A DNA stretch of 7,676 bases from Synechococcales cyanobacterium PMM_0073 (GTDB lineage: Bacteria; Cyanobacteriota; Cyanobacteriia; Elainellales; Elainellaceae), in contig CASBQH010000047.1 of assembly GCA_949127695.1 (NCBI GenBank), positions 1 to 7,676 of the forward strand. The letters run 5' to 3'. A program made the position numbers and the translations under genes. This document shows positions 6,189 to 7,676 of this stretch, piece by piece. The notes under the pieces were generated by a model, which ran no database searches, was not told the origin of the DNA, and worked only from the letters and a program-made list of their open reading frames with translations. Within the stretch, counting starts at the first letter, position 1, and the number at the start of each line of letters is the position of its first letter.

Positions 6189-6749
6189 CTAGCGTGGGGC
6201 TGACTGGGCTGAATTTTGGGCTGATTGCGGCATGGGAGGGGCGCTGCGCTGTGCCGCCTGTTGAGCTGCCTGTGCCGCCTGACGCTGAGCCAGCTGTTGG
6301 GGCGTGAGCTGCTGCTGTTGCTGCGTTACTCTGGCGACAGCTTGACGCTCGGCCTGCCGTTCGGGGAAGGCGCATTCTACCGTGACTTTGATGTTGCAGT
6401 TGACCGTGCCTGCTGCAATGTAGGGCACGCCCGCACCACCGCTGACATTCATGCCAAACTCCAGCGTCACTTTTTCGACGTTGGCCAACGCGGCGTCGTT
6501 GAAGGCATTGAGCGTGTATTTGGTGTAGGTTTTAATCGTGCTTTCAATGGCGCTGAAGCTCTGGGCGCTGGTTTCTAGTCCTTTTGCGCCTGCCCGCCCC
6601 AGCGAATCTCCCCAGCCTTTTTGGCCAGTCCGACCCACCTCTTCCGGCTCTGCCTCCGCTGCTGGCTGAACTGGAGCTATGACATCTTCGGTCGCCTCAA
6701 CGTAGATTAGCGTGCCATCTTCTAGCTGAATCGGCTGTAGCTTACTCAT
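6189..6749 (-). CDS. Trypco1 (trypsin-co-occurring domain 1) family protein
   Basis: A 186-aa protein in three parts. Residues 1-22 contain a strand pair, PIQLEDGTLIYVEAT, the typical opening of this family. Residues 62-127 contain a helix (ESTIKTYTKYTLNAF), then VEKVTLEFGMNVSGGAGVP, then a VNCNIKVTVEC strand. Residues 131-186 are a Gln/Ala/Pro-rich low-complexity tail. I recognise this layout as Trypco1, a domain described beside trypsin-like peptidases and in predicted NTP-dependent conflict systems; its biochemical function is not established. No protease or NTPase partner is visible here. The start is set at ATG 6749 because AAGGAAG lies 7 nt upstream; a GTG at 6767 would add six residues and overlap that site. 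Its neighbours are a Zn-ribbon membrane protein upstream and an amidase downstream, on the same strand. Confidence 0.83.
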   Translation of the reverse strand: MSKLQPIQLEDGTLIYVEATEDVIAPVQPAAEAEPEEVGRTGQKGWGDSLGRAGAKGLETSAQSFSAIESTIKTYTKYTLNAFNDAALANVEKVTLEFGMNVSGGAGVPYIAAGTVNCNIKVTVECAFPERQAERQAVARVTQQQQQLTPQQLAQRQAAQAAQQAAQRSAPPMPQSAQNSAQSAPR

Positions 6750-6756
6750 TTCAAAT

Positions 6757-6763
6757 CTTCCTT
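6757..6763 (-). promoter_or_regulatory. Shine-Dalgarno AAGGAAG of the Trypco1 gene
   Basis: AAGGAAG on the minus strand, with a 7-nt spacer to the ATG at 6749. It decides the start in favour of MSKLQPIQ and against the GTG at 6767. Confidence 0.7.
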
Positions 6764-6842
6764 GCACAAAAGCTTATTTTCGGTTGATGCCTCGAAAATA
6801 CCCAAGCCATTGCTGAGGCAAATCAGGTATCTCACCCCTCAA

Positions 6843-6906
6843 TCTCTAAAATCTCAAGTCTCTAAAATCTCAAGTCTCTAAAATCTCAAGTCCCTAAGAT
6901 CTCAGC
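6843..6906. repeat. 16-bp tandem repeat, three perfect copies plus one degenerate
   Basis: The unit TCTCTAAAATCTCAAG occurs exactly three times in a row (6843-6858, 6859-6874, 6875-6890). A fourth copy with four mismatches (6891-6906) runs through the TGA stop (6902-6904) of the minus-strand Zn-ribbon gene. There are no spacers, so it is not a CRISPR. It lies in the 152-bp gap between the Zn-ribbon gene's stop and the Trypco1 start, about 95 bp upstream of Trypco1. The remainder of that gap (6764-6842) shows no convincing promoter pair. Confidence 0.9.
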
Positions 6907-7480
6907 TTCGCCCTAGCCAGTCTCGGAGGCGCACCCGACTGGCCACATAGAGCGGAATCTGGTAATGCTCGGCAATCAGCCAGCCCACCATCAGCAGATG
7001 CACGCCAAAGGTGCAGGCCAACCAGACCATGGGGAACCAAGACCAGAGGCTTCCGGGCAGCGGCGGAAACAGATAGGCCATCAACCCCACAATCGAACCG
7101 GGCAGCAGCACCAGAACCGAACTAACAAACCAGACAACTGCGCTGAGGCTAGGATCGTCGCGGTGAGTAGACTGCCAGCCTCGACCCGTCCAGCGCCAGG
7201 AGAGCGGCTGAGCGCTATCCACCACCTGCACCGTCTGGTTTTGCAAATTAGCGGTAAAAATATGGCGGCAAAAGCTGCAAGCAAAGGCATCCATCAGCGT
7301 CAGCTCGGCAATTTGGCCATGCCGACAGATTGGGCAAAGATAGCTGTCGTGATAGCTGAGGCTCTGAGTTTCGCGTTTGGCGCTGAGTGAAGCCTCTAGT
7401 TTGGCAGGCACAACTTTGGCAGGCACAACTTTAGCAGGCACAACCTGAGGCGGGTTCCAGTCTGGAATGGGCTGTGTCAT
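6902..7480 (-). CDS. Zinc-ribbon protein with two transmembrane helices, unknown function
   Basis: A 192-aa protein. Its N-terminal linker carries three VVPAK pentapeptides (13-27). A four-cysteine zinc ribbon follows, CPIC at 49-52 and CSFC at 68-71, then a short beta segment with PLSWRWTGRGWQ (92-103). Two hydrophobic helices lie at about 113-136 and 148-170, and a basic amphipathic C-terminus follows (SRVRLRDWLGR). The layout suggests a membrane protein with the metal-binding ribbon on one face. I associate the ribbon-plus-WRW pattern with cyanobacterial hypothetical proteins but know no function. The ATG at 7480 is preferred; a TTG at 7495 would add five residues. Neither has a clear Shine-Dalgarno. 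The gene is upstream of Trypco1 on the same strand, separated by the 16-bp repeats. Confidence 0.8.
   Translation of the reverse strand: MTQPIPDWNPPQVVPAKVVPAKVVPAKLEASLSAKRETQSLSYHDSYLCPICRHGQIAELTLMDAFACSFCRHIFTANLQNQTVQVVDSAQPLSWRWTGRGWQSTHRDDPSLSAVVWFVSSVLVLLPGSIVGLMAYLFPPLPGSLWSWFPMVWLACTFGVHLLMVGWLIAEHYQIPLYVASRVRLRDWLGRS
7400..7444 (-). repeat. 15-bp in-frame tandem repeat, three copies, encoding (VVPAK)3
   Basis: Three contiguous 15-bp units (7400-7414, 7415-7429, 7430-7444) on the plus strand: TTTGGCAGGCACAAC twice, then TTTAGCAGGCACAAC. There is a single synonymous difference. They encode three VVPAK pentapeptides in the N-terminal linker of the Zn-ribbon protein. Confidence 0.9.
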
Positions 7481-7549
7481 GGCATTGAGTGACAAAGGGC
7501 TAGAGGGCAGAACACATCTGCGTCAGAGTCAGCAAGCTGGATTGAGCGC

Positions 7550-7570
7550 CTCTAGCTCAGGCAGCTAGAG
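7550..7570. terminator. Perfect 8-bp inverted repeat over the stop of the right-edge gene
   Basis: CTCTAGCT (7550-7557) and AGCTAGAG (7563-7570) form a perfect 8-bp stem with a 5-nt loop. The stem contains the TAG stop (7565-7567) of the minus-strand gene that runs off the right edge. No U-rich tract follows on either strand, so it may be an RNA-stabilising or attenuating hairpin and not a classical intrinsic terminator. Confidence 0.4.
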
Positions 7571-7676
7571 TGAGCCAACCAAAGCACCTGACCCAACCGA
7601 GCGGACAATTTCTCGCCCTGCTTGCTCTAGGATAACAACAGGTTCTAGCCCCATTTCAACTCGCTTAATCAAGACC
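7565..7676 (-). CDS. C-terminal fragment (36 aa) of an unidentified protein, cut by the right edge
   Basis: On the minus strand one frame is open from the window edge to a TAG at 7565-7567. It gives 36 residues, including RVEMGLEPVVILEQAGREIV and ending RSVGSGALVGSL. The composition (regular alternation of hydrophobic and charged residues, no low complexity) looks like a real protein end. The other two minus-strand frames are stopped within the first dozen bases from the edge. I do not recognise the family, and a 36-codon open frame could arise by chance. If real, it is the gene upstream of the Zn-ribbon gene, with an 84-bp gap, and a hairpin overlaps its stop. Confidence 0.5.
   Translation of the reverse strand, partial: VLIKRVEMGLEPVVILEQAGREIVRSVGSGALVGSL

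Noticed and set aside
6225..6578. 117-codon plus-strand frame opposite Trypco1
   Set aside because: Leu/Arg-rich antisense frame. The opposite strand has the Trypco1 core and a good ribosome binding site.
6764..6842. Promoter for Trypco1 (TATTTT with TTGCCT upstream on the minus strand)
   Set aside because: The -10 match is only 4/6 and the spacing is 15 nt; too weak to list as a feature.
6843..6906. CRISPR array
   Set aside because: The units are directly contiguous 16-mers with no unique spacers, and no cas genes are present.
6965..7390. 141-codon plus-strand frame opposite the Zn-ribbon gene
   Set aside because: His/Gln/Arg-rich shadow. The minus strand shows paired CxxC motifs and membrane helices.

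Overview
The window looks like ordinary chromosome from a cyanobacterium. I infer this from the mix of genes: a CtpA/CtpC-type carboxyl-terminal protease, a short soluble two-HhH ComEA-like protein, a J-domain/TPR protein ending in a small basic tail, a 67-residue protein of cyanobacterial character, and a Zn-ribbon membrane protein of a type I associate with cyanobacteria. GC content is moderately high, judged by eye. A filamentous Leptolyngbya-like lineage is a guess that the sequence cannot settle.

Left part (1-2669): the 3' two thirds of a periplasmic or lumenal S41 protease gene (ctp) enters from the left edge. It converges on a 67-aa gene on the minus strand. That gene is divergent from lepB (signal peptidase I), so two genes of exported-protein processing sit close together. 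lepB converges, with a 4-bp stop-codon overlap, on a minus-strand pair in which a TM2-SHOCT membrane protein gene runs through a GTGA overlap into a two-HhH ComEA-like gene.

Middle part (2670-4727): a roughly 100-150 bp divergent intergenic region precedes a plus-strand operon of a J-domain/TPR protein and pyrB (aspartate carbamoyltransferase). The two genes abut as TAGATG with no spacer. The start of the first gene is ambiguous: a TTG whose Shine-Dalgarno-like sequence lies in a small hairpin, or a downstream ATG behind its own -10-like box.

Right part (4728-7676): everything recognisable is on the minus strand. In transcription order there is the tail of an unidentified gene cut by the right edge, a zinc-ribbon protein with two membrane segments, an intergenic 16-bp tandem repeat that runs into that gene's stop codon, a Trypco1 (trypsin-co-occurring domain 1) protein, and an amidase-signature hydrolase. 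The Trypco1 gene is the only one tied to a little-understood system. Its expected trypsin-like or NTPase partners are not in the window.

Three separate low-copy tandem repeats (9, 15 and 16 bp) are present, two of them in frame. I see no rRNA, tRNA, CRISPR array, insertion sequence or phage gene. No stretch longer than about 150 bp lacks a gene call.
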